DNA of 64,000 nucleotides from Peribacillus simplex. Lineage in GTDB: Bacteria; Bacillota; Bacilli; Bacillales; DSM-1321. The stretch covers positions 834,001 to 898,000 of the forward strand of contig NZ_CP126106.1 in assembly GCF_030123325.1 (NCBI RefSeq), given 5' to 3'. The notes beneath the pieces were generated by a model. The model was not told the origin of the DNA. It ran no database searches and was given only the letters and a program-made list of their open reading frames with translations. Every line of letters starts with the position of its first letter. Within the stretch, counting starts at the first letter, position 1. This document shows, piece after piece, positions 1-8,083 of the stretch. The translations under genes and the position numbers were made by a program.

Positions 1-1
1 C

Positions 2-514
2 GTAAGCGGACTTGGCGGACTGCCAACCAACTCGAATGGGGTGCCTTGGAACGGATCTTATATTGTAGCGAGCGGAAATCTATTAGCGGACATGCGATCG
101 AATTTGCATGCTGAAAGCCAAGGACGCCTCCAAGTGGCCCGTTTATATCATATGACCAAAGATGAAGGGGTCCGTGCTACATTCCGTAAAATGTTAGCCC
201 GTGATCGATACCACCAATATCAATGGATGGCGGCCATTGCAGAACTTGAAGAAAAAAATGGCGTTGTCGTTCCCGCGTCATTCCCACCGGAAGCGGAAAT
301 GGAATCTCAACCGGAAGCGTACGAATTCTGGAACTTGTCAGAAGGTAATGAATCAGGAGACGGACTTTGGGCAACAGGAAGCGCCCCAGATGGTACAGGA
401 GATTTTGTTTATGTAGCTGAACCAGTTGCAAAAGGGCAGATTCCTAACCCTAAGGTTCCGGCAGCACAATTGCATCATGACCTGGATAGAAGTCAATCGC
501 TTAATAAAAGGTAA
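2..514 (+). CDS. Manganese catalase, C-terminal part (cut by window edge)
   Basis: The reading frame is open from base 2, so the gene starts to the left of the window; about 170 residues are visible. Manganese catalases are ferritin-like proteins of about 280-300 residues that break hydrogen peroxide into water and oxygen at a di-manganese centre. The visible part carries typical family stretches: GGLPTNSNGVPWNGSYI, SGNLLADMRSN, ESQGRLQVARLY, and an ARDRYHQYQW segment whose histidine fits a metal ligand. The C-terminal tail (roughly the last 60 residues) is acidic and proline-rich, as in other Bacillus members that coat or protect spores. A valine codon at 41 is internal, not a start. The family call is firm; the physiological role is inferred. 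Confidence 0.9.
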   Translation, partial: VSGLGGLPTNSNGVPWNGSYIVASGNLLADMRSNLHAESQGRLQVARLYHMTKDEGVRATFRKMLARDRYHQYQWMAAIAELEEKNGVVVPASFPPEAEMESQPEAYEFWNLSEGNESGDGLWATGSAPDGTGDFVYVAEPVAKGQIPNPKVPAAQLHHDLDRSQSLNKR

Positions 515-535
515 TAGAAACTTTTCAACAAAAAG

Positions 536-568
536 CTCGATGGCCCCTAAAGGGACATCGGTTTTTTT
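536..568 (+). terminator. Rho-independent terminator of the catalase gene
   Basis: CGATG-GCCC pairs with GGG-A-CATCG around a short loop, with one mismatch, and is followed by seven T residues. It lies 22 bases after the stop codon. Confidence 0.8.
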
Positions 569-781
569 ATGTTTACAAAATCTGATTATTTGCGTGTGGA
601 AATGTTTTGGGGTAGCATAGTTTCCATCTTCAAGACTCCATTTTAAAGAATGGTCACTATTTTAAAAGTAAGAAGTGGGATAAATGAAAACAGTAGGTGC
701 AGAACAATTGCTATTTAAAGATTTTTCCAAGCCCATGCCGGAAAAGGGCGAATATTAATTAAGGTGAAAGTTTTTACGATA
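569..781. other. Intergenic stretch left of the MITE-like element
   Basis: No supported gene. A 24-codon ORF at 684-758 (+, starting MKTVGAEQ) has only a weak GTGGGA upstream and no family resemblance. Its last part abuts the flanking duplication of the repeat element, so it could be a gene remnant. Confidence 0.4.
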
Positions 782-997
782 GGCTCTTTTCGTAAAGATC
801 GTTGTTTTTAAAACGAAACGATTTAAGGTTGATTGGAGCGCAAGTGCGAGACTCCTGCGGGAGCAGCGGGACAGGTGAGACCCAGGCGTTTACGCCGAGG
901 AGGCTCACCGCCCGCCCCGCGGAAAGCGAGCATCTGGAGGGGAAATTAACCACACCGCTTTACTTGGTAAATAGCAACAAAGTATGCGAAAACAGCC
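782..997 (+). mobile_element. MITE-like element, copy A
   Basis: A 216-bp element with no credible ORF. It begins GGCTCTTTTCG and ends CGAAAACAGCC, an imperfect terminal inverted repeat (10 of 11 pairs). It is flanked on both sides by the same 8 bases, TTACGATA (774-781 and 998-1005), as expected of a target duplication. The GC-rich core (about 836-945) contains GACTCCTGCGGGAGCAGCGG and CGGAAAGCGAGC, a repeat style common in Bacillus genomes. A near-identical copy lies at 47035-47252. No transposase gene is inside, so mobilisation in trans is inferred. Confidence 0.8.
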
Positions 998-1212
998 TTA
1001 CGATAAATAGAACGGATATTATTTCACGAGAAGGGAAATCCGGTTATATGGCCAATCCAATATAGGGGGTTGAAGTTTCTGTGGAAGTGGTGGAAAGGGA
1101 AAAGGTGGAGCTAATGGCAGATTGATTGAAGAATGAAATATGGACAAAGTATAATGAATATATACAAAGTCAAGATACTCTTCGACGGTATCTGTCTAAA
1201 GGGGGAATCTTA

Positions 1213-1980
1213 ATGAATGAACTGAATTCATTATTCAGGAAAAGAATAGGGCTCCAGGAAGATGTGAAACTGACATTTGAGAAATTAGATGAAATTCTGG
1301 ATAAGACAGCGAAAACCATTCCTTTTGAAAACTTATCGATCATGGCATCCCATCTGAGTGATATCAATAAAACAAATATCATGAACAAAGTCCTGGTGAG
1401 GAATGAGGGTGGATTATGCTATGAATTGAATGCAGCCCTTTATTTCTTCCTGAAGGAAAATGACTTTGATGTATTCTTGGTACGGGGTGTCATCTATAAT
1501 CAGGGGTGGATGACCATAGGAAGGACCCATGTCACCATTCTATTGAACCAAGAGGGCCGAACCTATTTGATCGATACGGGTTTTGGCGGGAATCTGCCTT
1601 TAAAACCAGTTCCGTTGAACGGAGAAACGGTCGTTTCCCAAAATGGTGAATTCAGGATAAAAAAAGAAAGTACCGACCATGGAGATCATATCCTTGAATT
1701 AAAACTGAAACATAAAGATCGTGATTGGAGAATGGGGTATGCTTTCGATTCTTCAAAACCGGTAGGAAATGTAGCGGAACTTAATGAGGTCCAAACGATC
1801 ATCAGGGAAAATCCCCAATCGCCATTTAATAAGCACCCATTAATCACCCGTTTGACAGACAGCGGGAACATCACTTTAACTGATACATCCATTACACAGT
1901 GGGAAGATGGGAAAGTGACGAAAGAAGAAATAGATGGAACACGATTTAAAGAGCTAATGAAACAGCACTTCGATAGATAG
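1213..1980 (+). CDS. nat: Arylamine N-acetyltransferase
   Basis: A 255-residue cytosolic enzyme that moves acetyl from acetyl-CoA to arylamines or arylhydrazines. The frame is open further upstream, but the ATG at 1213 has AAAGGGGG eight bases before it and gives the normal family start (short helix then RKRIGL). With this start the catalytic triad falls at the family positions: Cys69 in RNEGGLCYELN, His106 in RTHVTIL and Asp121 in LIDTGFGG. The gene stands alone between the MITE-like element and its own terminator. In soil bacteria it may detoxify arylamines; the natural substrate cannot be read from the sequence. Confidence 0.93.
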   Translation: MNELNSLFRKRIGLQEDVKLTFEKLDEILDKTAKTIPFENLSIMASHLSDINKTNIMNKVLVRNEGGLCYELNAALYFFLKENDFDVFLVRGVIYNQGWMTIGRTHVTILLNQEGRTYLIDTGFGGNLPLKPVPLNGETVVSQNGEFRIKKESTDHGDHILELKLKHKDRDWRMGYAFDSSKPVGNVAELNEVQTIIRENPQSPFNKHPLITRLTDSGNITLTDTSITQWEDGKVTKEEIDGTRFKELMKQHFDR

Positions 1981-2017
1981 TGGAAAAAAGTCCTGAATAT
2001 CAAAGGCGTCCATACCG

Positions 2018-2046
2018 AAAGACTGTCCATTCCCGACAGTCTTTTT
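2018..2046 (+). terminator. Terminator after nat
   Basis: Perfect 10-bp stem AAAGACTGTC / GACAGTCTTT with a 7-base loop, followed by T residues. Confidence 0.9.
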
Positions 2047-2133
2047 ATGAATAGTCTGCGAGGATGCTGGCGGACAGAAAGCGAATTTCTAAAAAACTTT
2101 CAATAGATTCGAATTCAGTGGGGGGAGAAGGAT

Positions 2134-2751
2134 ATGGAGAGGAAGAATCGATTGGTTTTTACTAGATCGAATGCAGCTGCTAAACGAAAATTCGATGATG
2201 CGATCACCATTTTGGAATATAGCGTAATGCTCGTTGAACTCTTTGGATTAGAAGAGTTCAACAATATAATTGCCGGACAGTTAAGGCTGATTCTATGTGA
2301 AACGAAAAATACGCGCATAAAGCGGGAAAAGGTCACGATTGACCACTCATTAATTAAGAAAATCAATCCTAACCCGAAATTGTATCCCATTAAAGACTCC
2401 ATTCAAATGAGTAATGTTCATATTACGGAAGACCTCTTCGATTATACAAAACAGAGGATTGAGCTTAAGCTTTGGAGAAATCAAATTATCTATAAAACAG
2501 ATATCGAAGGGAAAATCCAGGAAATAAAAATCATTGATTTTATTAAGGAAACAGCAAATAAGATTGGCGGTGCGCAAGCTGAATCAAGTTTCCCTAATAA
2601 GTCCATTATTTCGGATGGACATACCAAAATCATGTTAATAGGCATAGCGAAAGGGTTATTCAAATCCATAGGCAGGGATTATAAAAAACATGCCTCCATG
2701 AACCTTTCACATATCATGCAAAAAATCGAACAATCAACTTTGGGAGACTAG
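2134..2751 (+). CDS. Unrecognised cytosolic protein, 205 residues
   Basis: Not recognised. The ATG has GGGGGGAGAAGG just upstream and the frame ends right before a perfect terminator, so it is a real single-gene unit. The product has no signal peptide or membrane segment. It looks mixed alpha/beta, with a helical N-terminus (about 13-55, FDDAITILEYSVMLVELFG), a charged middle and a basic lysine-rich C-terminal third (about 150-200). No cysteine cluster, Walker motif or helix-turn-helix stands out. Confidence 0.75.
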   Translation: MERKNRLVFTRSNAAAKRKFDDAITILEYSVMLVELFGLEEFNNIIAGQLRLILCETKNTRIKREKVTIDHSLIKKINPNPKLYPIKDSIQMSNVHITEDLFDYTKQRIELKLWRNQIIYKTDIEGKIQEIKIIDFIKETANKIGGAQAESSFPNKSIISDGHTKIMLIGIAKGLFKSIGRDYKKHASMNLSHIMQKIEQSTLGD

Positions 2752-2756
2752 ACATT

Positions 2757-2786
2757 AAGAAGGACTTTTGACCAAGTCCTTCTTGC
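2757..2786 (+). terminator. Terminator after the 205-residue protein gene
   Basis: Perfect 11-bp stem AAGAAGGACTT / AAGTCCTTCTT with loop TTGACC. The following T run is short. Confidence 0.8.
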
Positions 2787-3109
2787 TTGATTTCCAGGCA
2801 ATATCCGGCAGGATTAATCACCTCAAATAACCTCTTTCAATAAACCATCTCTTTTACCTCGGTTAAACCACGCTGTTCACTTTTATTATTAAAAAATTAA
2901 GGTTATTAATATAGAAGAATGGGGAATTCCCGGATTACAAACAAACATGGGGGCCTTATATGTAAATGTAAAGACTTATTAAAATTACACTAAAATGCAG
3001 CTATGGATGATTGAGATAATTTATAATGATATTCCGAATATAGTTTTACACATTATTGGAAAAATAGACTGGGAATTTTAACTGAAAATAAAAAGGAAGA
3101 GATGATGAT
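2787..3109. other. AT-rich intergenic stretch before the SinI-like gene
   Basis: No gene seen. A TATAAT hexamer at 3022-3027 is a possible -10 box for the small gene at 3110, but no good -35 box sits 17 bases before it. Confidence 0.4.
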
Positions 3110-3253
3110 ATGAAGGATTTTGAAGGAAACCTTCCTGCCGAATGGCTGGACTTAGTAACATTGGCAATGAAATCGGATGTTACAAAAGAGCAATTCAAAA
3201 AGTTTCTGCAAGAAAAGTCGAATAGCAAGAAAAGTAGCGATTGTGGTGGCTAA
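3110..3253 (+). CDS. SinI-like anti-repressor micro-protein
   Basis: A 47-residue ORF with GGAAGAG before its ATG. Residues 8-36 (LPAEWLDLVTLAMKSDVTKE and on to FKKFLQEK) match the pattern of the SinI anti-repressor domain: an E-W-x-x-L helix, then a TKEQFKKFL helix. In B. subtilis, SinI binds the master repressor SinR through this two-helix hook and releases biofilm genes. No sinR-like gene with an HTH is adjacent, so the partner must be elsewhere. The C-terminus is a short polar tail with serines and a cysteine. Confidence 0.72.
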   Translation: MKDFEGNLPAEWLDLVTLAMKSDVTKEQFKKFLQEKSNSKKSSDCGG

Positions 3254-3472
3254 ATGGAATCCTGTTCAGCCAAAGAAAGGTGATTTTTCCATCTGCGGAG
3301 AAAGGTTCTTCTTTTTTCAGGCCGTTAATATTAACGCTATCAGGTTAAATTCAGGAAGGACTGTTGCATAAAAAAAGTATGAGGCATCATTATTTTTTCG
3401 AAGAGTCACTCCATATTTTCTGCATATTTAATTGGTAAGATGGATGAAATCATAAAGGAGGTTTTATTCAAT

Positions 3473-4036
3473 ATGAAAAAAAGAACAAAATTGCCTATCA
3501 TCCTATCATTATTAGCAGCGCTGTTTTTAGGCCTTGGCGCATGTTCCAATAGCGGTGATAAAAACAAAGAAGGTAAAGAAGAAATGGAACATAGTGAAAT
3601 GGGCCATTCTAGCTCGGGCGATGTTCCTGAAGGATTAAAAGCTGCAGAAAATCCAACATATGAAGTTGGAAGTCAAGCGATTATCGAATCGGGCCATATG
3701 GAAGGCATGAAGGGGGCGGAAGCAACAATAGTGGGTGCATTTGATACGACTGCTTATGCAATTTCGTATACGCCTGCAGCTGGCGGAGAAAAAGTGGAAA
3801 ATCATAAATGGATCATTCACGAAGAGATCAAAGATGCAGGTGAGAAGACGTATGAACCAGGAGCGGAAGTCACAGTGAATGCTTCTCATATGGAAGGGAT
3901 GAACGGGACAGTCGCTGAAGTTGAATCTGCTGAAAAAACGACTGTTTATATGGTCGATTTCACACCGACTACGGGGGGAGAAAAAGTGAAGAACCATAAA
4001 TGGGTAACGGAAAGTGAATTATCAGCGTCTGAATGA
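3473..4036 (+). CDS. ydhK: YdhK-type lipoprotein with two DUF1541 repeats
   Basis: A 187-residue lipoprotein. The start is the ATG at 3473, placed after AAAGGAGG; an upstream in-frame ATG at 3440 has no such site. A basic N-terminus, a hydrophobic stretch and the lipobox LGAC predict export and lipid anchoring. After a glutamate/histidine-rich linker (EEMEHSEMGHSSS) come two copies of one domain, about 60-120 and 125-183. Both have a H-MEGM segment, YTPxxGGEKV or FTPxxGGEKV, and NHKW. This is the arrangement of B. subtilis YdhK. The conserved His and Met residues suggest metal (possibly copper) contact, which is only an inference. Confidence 0.88.
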   Translation: MKKRTKLPIILSLLAALFLGLGACSNSGDKNKEGKEEMEHSEMGHSSSGDVPEGLKAAENPTYEVGSQAIIESGHMEGMKGAEATIVGAFDTTAYAISYTPAAGGEKVENHKWIIHEEIKDAGEKTYEPGAEVTVNASHMEGMNGTVAEVESAEKTTVYMVDFTPTTGGEKVKNHKWVTESELSASE

Positions 4037-4288
4037 TTTAAAATCATGATTTGCAAAACAGAAGAAGAAAATAAGTCTTGGTTATCCTTCCTGGTTGTTT
4101 TTTTAGATGAAACTCTCACTAGTTTGAAGAAATTTGCGACACTCCTGCCGAATAACCGGCTAGCCAAAGGAGCTTGCCTTGAGTAGGCTTGGCAGACAGT
4201 AGGCGGAAAGGGAGAGGATTTCTGAAAGCGACAGGGACATTGAAAAAATTTAAACAACTCGCTTTTCTTTGAGTTTGTCTACAGTCTG
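4037..4288. repeat. Degenerate GC-rich repeat relic
   Basis: No gene. GCGACACTCCTGC (about 4136) and GAAAGCGACAGG (about 4224) look like decayed forms of the GCGAGACTCCTGC and GAAAGCGAG blocks of the repeats elsewhere in the window. A hairpin ACAACTC/GAGTTTGT (4254-4278) followed by CTACAGT recurs at 5036-5070 and in weaker form near 56471. Confidence 0.5.
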
Positions 4289-4319
4289 AAGGAATGGTAA
4301 CAAAGCCATTCCTTTTTTT
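4289..4319 (+). terminator. Intergenic terminator
   Basis: AAGGAATGG / CCATTCCTT perfect 9-bp stem with an 8-base loop and seven T residues. Confidence 0.85.
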
Positions 4320-4418
4320 GTGAATAAACTTTCTTGAAGATTATTGTTTGTAGTGGATTGTAAAACTTTAGTATCTGCTAATGTGGATTTATCAAAATGC
4401 AAAAAATGGGGTGCAAGT

Positions 4419-4902
4419 ATGGTGACTGGGATTAACTATTAGACCTTTTATCGAAAATGACTATGAGGCGCTGAGCAACTATTGTTTACCGATAGAACAA
4501 GCAATCTATACTTCTTTACCTTTGAAAGTTATCGAAGACTTCAGGAAGGATAAATATAACCTCCCCATGGTCATTTATTTAGATGAGGATTTGATTGGTT
4601 GTTTTGCCTTATATACGGATAAAGCGGGAAATCAATATACAAGTAATGAGAATGCGATTCTTCTTAAATCATTCTCCTTGGATTTGCGCCATCAAAAAAA
4701 GGGGCTGGCTTTTAAGACTTTAAAAGTTTTGCCTAAGATGATCAAACTAAGTCATCCAGATAAAAATGAGATTATACTAACAGTGCATCATTCAAACGTT
4801 CCAGCGATAAACTTATATAAAAAAGCTGGATTCGTTTACAAAGGATACAGATTTAACGGGGAAGAAGGGGAGGAATTTATTTTCCATTTACCTCTGGATT
4901 AA
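4419..4902 (+). pseudogene. GNAT N-acetyltransferase with N-terminal frameshift
   Basis: The frame 4426-4902 encodes a GNAT acetyltransferase. It starts at codons reading LTIRPFIENDYEAL and shows acetyl-CoA-site features: LDLRHQKKGLAFKTL (a variant of the Q/R-x-x-G-x-G/A loop), then HHSNVPAINLYKKAGF, the typical motif B. This frame has no ATG until well inside. The ATG at 4419, which has a GGGG upstream, runs into a stop after seven codons. Removing one A in ATTAACTATT (4431-4440) would join them as MVTGITIRPF. So either the gene carries a one-base insertion or the sequence has an error. A late TTG start at 4522 would remove the first strand and has no ribosome site. Confidence 0.7.
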
Positions 4903-5035
4903 AGGAGCCTTAGATCACTTCCGGAATGCTTTGACCCGATAGGAAAAGAATTTAATTAATCGTCAGTATACAGTCAGCTTAAATATGAAAGAGTGGTTAA
5001 ACGCAAAATAAGCATCTAAACGATGCTTAAGACTA

Positions 5036-5262
5036 AGACAAACTCGATGAAAATCAAGTTTGTCTACAGTTTTTATGAGGGTTTGTAAAACCTCGAACGT
5101 CGATTTCCACTCCAGGCACTCGCTTTCCGAGGGCGGTCCGGGAGCCTCCTCGGCGCCTGCGCCTGCGGGGTCTCCCCTTGACGCGCTTTTCCCGCAGGAG
5201 TCTCGCACCTTCCGTTACAATCAACTTTGTTTTGAAATTTAGATAATTTGTCTTCAAACTCA
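5036..5262 (-). repeat. GC-rich repeat, copy B (reverse orientation)
   Basis: Read on the minus strand this stretch contains the repeat core of the MITE-like element: GAGACTCCTGCGGGA, GGCGAGGAGGCTCC and GGAAAGCGAGTGCC. Its ends differ from copies A and D. On one side is the hairpin AGACAAACT/AGTTTGTCT (5036-5065), on the other AATTTGTCTTCAAACTC. Two related AAGCATC hairpins bracket it (5010-5029 and 5263-5281). The long GC-rich ORFs on either strand here are by-products of the repeat. Confidence 0.6.
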
Positions 5263-5286
5263 AGCATCTAAAAGATGCTTATTTTT
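5263..5286 (+). terminator. Terminator hairpin serving as intron target
   Basis: AAGCATCT / AGATGCTT stem, 3-base loop, then ATTTTT. The group II intron begins at the next base, as is usual for class IIC introns, which enter just after terminator stems. Confidence 0.75.
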
Positions 5287-7171
5287 GTGCGCCCGGCATG
5301 GGTGCAATCTATAGGGTGAAAGTCCCGAACCATGAAGGCAGTAGTAGTGGTTAGCTTAATGCAAGGGTGTCCACGGTGACGTGGAATCTGAAGGAAGCAA
5401 GCGGCAAACCTCCGGTCTGAGGAACACGAACTTCATATTAGGCTAGGTATCATTGGATGAGTTTGCGAAACAAAACAAAGTCCTTACTGCCGAAGGTGGT
5501 ACAGAGTAAATGAAGCAGATAGATGGAGGGAAAGATTGCACTCTTACCCGGGGAGGTCTGATGACAGCCAAGTACACTTGGTAACCTGTCCAGTGATGGA
5601 CAGCTGAATCATCAGAAGTCAGCAGAGGTCATAGTACTTGTCTACTCGAGAAGATAAGGAAGGACCGAACAGATTAAGGAGGATGAATACTGGGCGTTCG
5701 TTATCTGCGAAGAAGCAAACAATTCCTAACGGAACTTATTTGAGGGAAGAAGTGGTGAATACACGGGGAACTTCAAAAGGGCGGAGCAGATAAAGGCACA
5801 AATAGACCATTTATCCACGTAGAAAGGATATCAACGATGTTAATGGAACAGATACTAGAGAGGGAAAACTTAATACAGGCATTGAAGCGTGTAGAAAGAA
5901 ATAAGGGAAGCCATGGTGTAGATGGAATGCCGGTTCAAAACCTGAGACCGCACCTCGCAACCGAATGGTACAACATGAAAACTGCCCTTTTACAGGGTAC
6001 CTATCAACCGCAGCCCGTCCGTCGTATCGAAATCCCGAAACCAAACGGCGGAGTTCGGCTATTGGGTATTCCAACCGTTCTAGACCGTTTCATTCAACAA
6101 GCCATTGCCCAAATATTGACCAAGATATATGACTCAACCTTTTCGGAGAATAGCTATGGGTTTCGCCCTAACAAACAAGGGCACCAGGCGGTTCGAAAGG
6201 CAAAGTCCTATATAACCGAAGGTTATACATGGGTAGTGGATATGGACTTGGAGAAGTTCTTCGATAAAGTGAATCATGACAAGCTCATGGGAATGTTAGA
6301 GCGGAAAATTGAAGATAAACGAGTTCTCAAACTGATTCGTAAATTCCTTCAAGCAGGCATTATGATAGGCGGACTTTTTCATAAAAGTGAGGAGGGAACT
6401 CCGCAAGGAGGTCCGTTAAGTCCTATATTATCTAATATCATGTTAGACGATTTAGATAAAGAACTAGAGAAACGTAATCTTCGATTCGTAAGGTATGCGG
6501 ATGACAGTACTATCTTTGTGAAGACACGAAAAGCCGCTAAACGTGCAATGGGAAATATCTCAAACTTCATTGAAAATAATCTGAAGCTAAAGGTCAACTA
6601 CGAGAAGTCGAAGTATGATCGCCCTTGGAACAGAACGTTTCTCGGTTTTAGTTTCACGAAGTCAAAGAACCCGAAGGTTCTACTGGCTAAACAAACGGTG
6701 AAGAGAGTAAAGAAACGAATCAGGGAAATGACCTCGAGGAAATCACCGATACCCATGAAACTCCGAATAAATAAGTTAAAGCAATACCTTAGAGGTTGGA
6801 TGGGGTATTTCGCCCTCATTGATACTCCGAACGTATTGAAGAATTTAGATTCATGGATTCGAAGAAGACTCAGGATGTGCCTATGGAAACAATGGAAATT
6901 ACCAAGAACGAGGGTGAGGAAACTCAAAGGATTAGGCGTCCCACTTGGAAAAGCATATGAATGGGGAAATAGCAGAAAGGGTTATTGGCGCATAGCGCAT
7001 AGTCCTATTCTAGACAAAATCCTTAATAATGTTTATTGGCTCCACCAAGGGTTAGTAAATCTATATGAACGATATACAAAACTACGTCAGACTTAAACTG
7101 AACCGCCGTATACCGAACGGTACGTACGGTGGTGTGAGAGGTCGGAGGCTAGGCGCCTCCTCCTACTCGAT
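5287..7171 (+). mobile_element. Group II intron (class C-like) with intron-encoded protein
   Basis: The 5' end reads GTGCGCCCGGCATGGGTGC, followed by AGGGTGAAAGTCCCGAAC, features of bacterial group II introns. The 550-base structured leader precedes the maturase gene at 5837. After the ORF comes a domain V-like hairpin with GAACCGCCGTATACCG and CGGTACGTACGGTGG (about 7098-7136). A domain VI-like hairpin GGAGGCTAGGCGCCTCC follows, and the element ends CCTACTCGAT near 7171. Insertion just downstream of a terminator and an ORF of about 420 residues without an endonuclease part both fit class IIC. The 3' boundary is accurate to a base or two. Confidence 0.88.
5837..7096 (+). CDS. ltrA: Group II intron reverse transcriptase/maturase
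   Basis: A 419-residue intron-encoded protein that assists intron splicing and copies the RNA at a new DNA site. Reverse transcriptase blocks appear in order: HGVDGMPV (26-33), RRIEIPKPNGGVRLLGIPTV (62-81), SYGFRP (106-111), VVDMDLEKFFDKVNHDKL (133-150), GTPQGGPLSPILSN (187-200) and the catalytic YADD at 220-223. The maturase (X) domain follows, with KQYLRGWMGYF around 315. No HNH endonuclease zinc motif follows, and the length fits class C proteins. AAAGGA lies shortly before the ATG. The frame is intact. Confidence 0.95.
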   Translation: MLMEQILERENLIQALKRVERNKGSHGVDGMPVQNLRPHLATEWYNMKTALLQGTYQPQPVRRIEIPKPNGGVRLLGIPTVLDRFIQQAIAQILTKIYDSTFSENSYGFRPNKQGHQAVRKAKSYITEGYTWVVDMDLEKFFDKVNHDKLMGMLERKIEDKRVLKLIRKFLQAGIMIGGLFHKSEEGTPQGGPLSPILSNIMLDDLDKELEKRNLRFVRYADDSTIFVKTRKAAKRAMGNISNFIENNLKLKVNYEKSKYDRPWNRTFLGFSFTKSKNPKVLLAKQTVKRVKKRIREMTSRKSPIPMKLRINKLKQYLRGWMGYFALIDTPNVLKNLDSWIRRRLRMCLWKQWKLPRTRVRKLKGLGVPLGKAYEWGNSRKGYWRIAHSPILDKILNNVYWLHQGLVNLYERYTKLRQT

Positions 7172-7246
7172 TGGAAGGCATTCCATCCAACCTACCATTC
7201 AGGAATTTTCACCATAATTCTAATATGGATACGATATATTCAGAAT

Positions 7247-8083
7247 TCATGGTATCCATCCTACAATTTCTAAAATCGTGAGAACGATTTCAAAGACAAT
7301 GAGAATCACAATGATCCATTCGACGAATAGTCCCCTGATCGAATGGCTGATGTTAGAAAACCCATCCATAATGTTATATAAAATTTCGGTTTTACTTTTC
7401 AAGATTTTATACCGATCATTCAATTCAAAAAAATCAAGCATTCTGTCATAAAATTCGCCGGCAATACTGCTTGTCCATGTAATATCAGGTTTATCCAGAA
7501 TCATGATATACGCTAGGGTATTGTACTCGTGACGTACGATTTTTGCCGTCGTCCTCGCTAGTTCCTTATTGCCGATTCTCAGCTTGCCTTTTTCCAGTCG
7601 GTCTATCATGGCTTCGAGCTTGTCGTGGATTTTTCCCAGTTGTTCCTCGGTTTTTTCGAGTGCCACCGATTTTGCGAGAATAGTGGAAATTAATTCAGGG
7701 TAGAAAAATTCAAATTTAGGCACAACTACATATTCGTCTGTCAAATTGATGTTTTCAGTTTCACTTAAGTGAAGGCTGTAATCGTCTGTATATCTATCTA
7801 CATTAACGAGATCAATGTCCGGCTCGAAAGAATGGATAAAGGATGAAAATTCCTTAATCTCATCCGCGTGTGAGTAGTTAATGAAGACAATGCTGCCAAA
7901 GGAAAAAACCAGCACCTGTTGCGATTCATCCACATTTTTATTAAGGATGGAACTTAGAATATCTCCTTTAAGGATTAAAGGCTCTTCCCAGGTGAATTTT
8001 TTAGGGATGCCGCAATGAATGGCTATTTTGTTCAAATCAATTTCATTAGTGATTGCACATGCTTTAAAGGTAATCGGTCCCAT
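7247..8083 (-). CDS. RMD1/YagE-family protein (DUF155)
   Basis: A 278-residue protein of the RMD1/YagE family, which in eukaryotes includes mitochondrial RMND1. The bacterial role is not established. It has an N-terminal beta-rich part with VLVFSFGSIVFINYS (about 57-71), a charged helical middle (about 150-215, with IHDKLEAMIDRLEKGK) and a C-terminal hydrophobic helix (about 255-275, EWIIVILIVFEIVLTILEIVG) that would anchor it to the membrane. This is the standard family layout. The start ATG has GAGAG ten bases upstream. The gene is alone on the minus strand beside the group II intron. An ATGGATAC/GTATCCAT inverted repeat (7225-7259) spans its stop codon. Confidence 0.85.
   Translation of the reverse strand: MGPITFKACAITNEIDLNKIAIHCGIPKKFTWEEPLILKGDILSSILNKNVDESQQVLVFSFGSIVFINYSHADEIKEFSSFIHSFEPDIDLVNVDRYTDDYSLHLSETENINLTDEYVVVPKFEFFYPELISTILAKSVALEKTEEQLGKIHDKLEAMIDRLEKGKLRIGNKELARTTAKIVRHEYNTLAYIMILDKPDITWTSSIAGEFYDRMLDFFELNDRYKILKSKTEILYNIMDGFSNISHSIRGLFVEWIIVILIVFEIVLTILEIVGWIP

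Noticed and set aside
802..1065. 87-codon ORF inside the MITE-like element
   Set aside because: It spans the repeat core; the same frame is not kept in copy D, and there is no ribosome site.
4963..5267. Several overlapping ORFs on both strands near 5000-5260
   Set aside because: They arise from the stop-poor GC-rich repeat B and have no ribosome sites or family features.
7225..7259. ATGGATAC/GTATCCAT inverted repeat at the end of the RMD1 gene as a terminator
   Set aside because: It includes the stop codon, has a 19-base loop and no T run on the minus strand.
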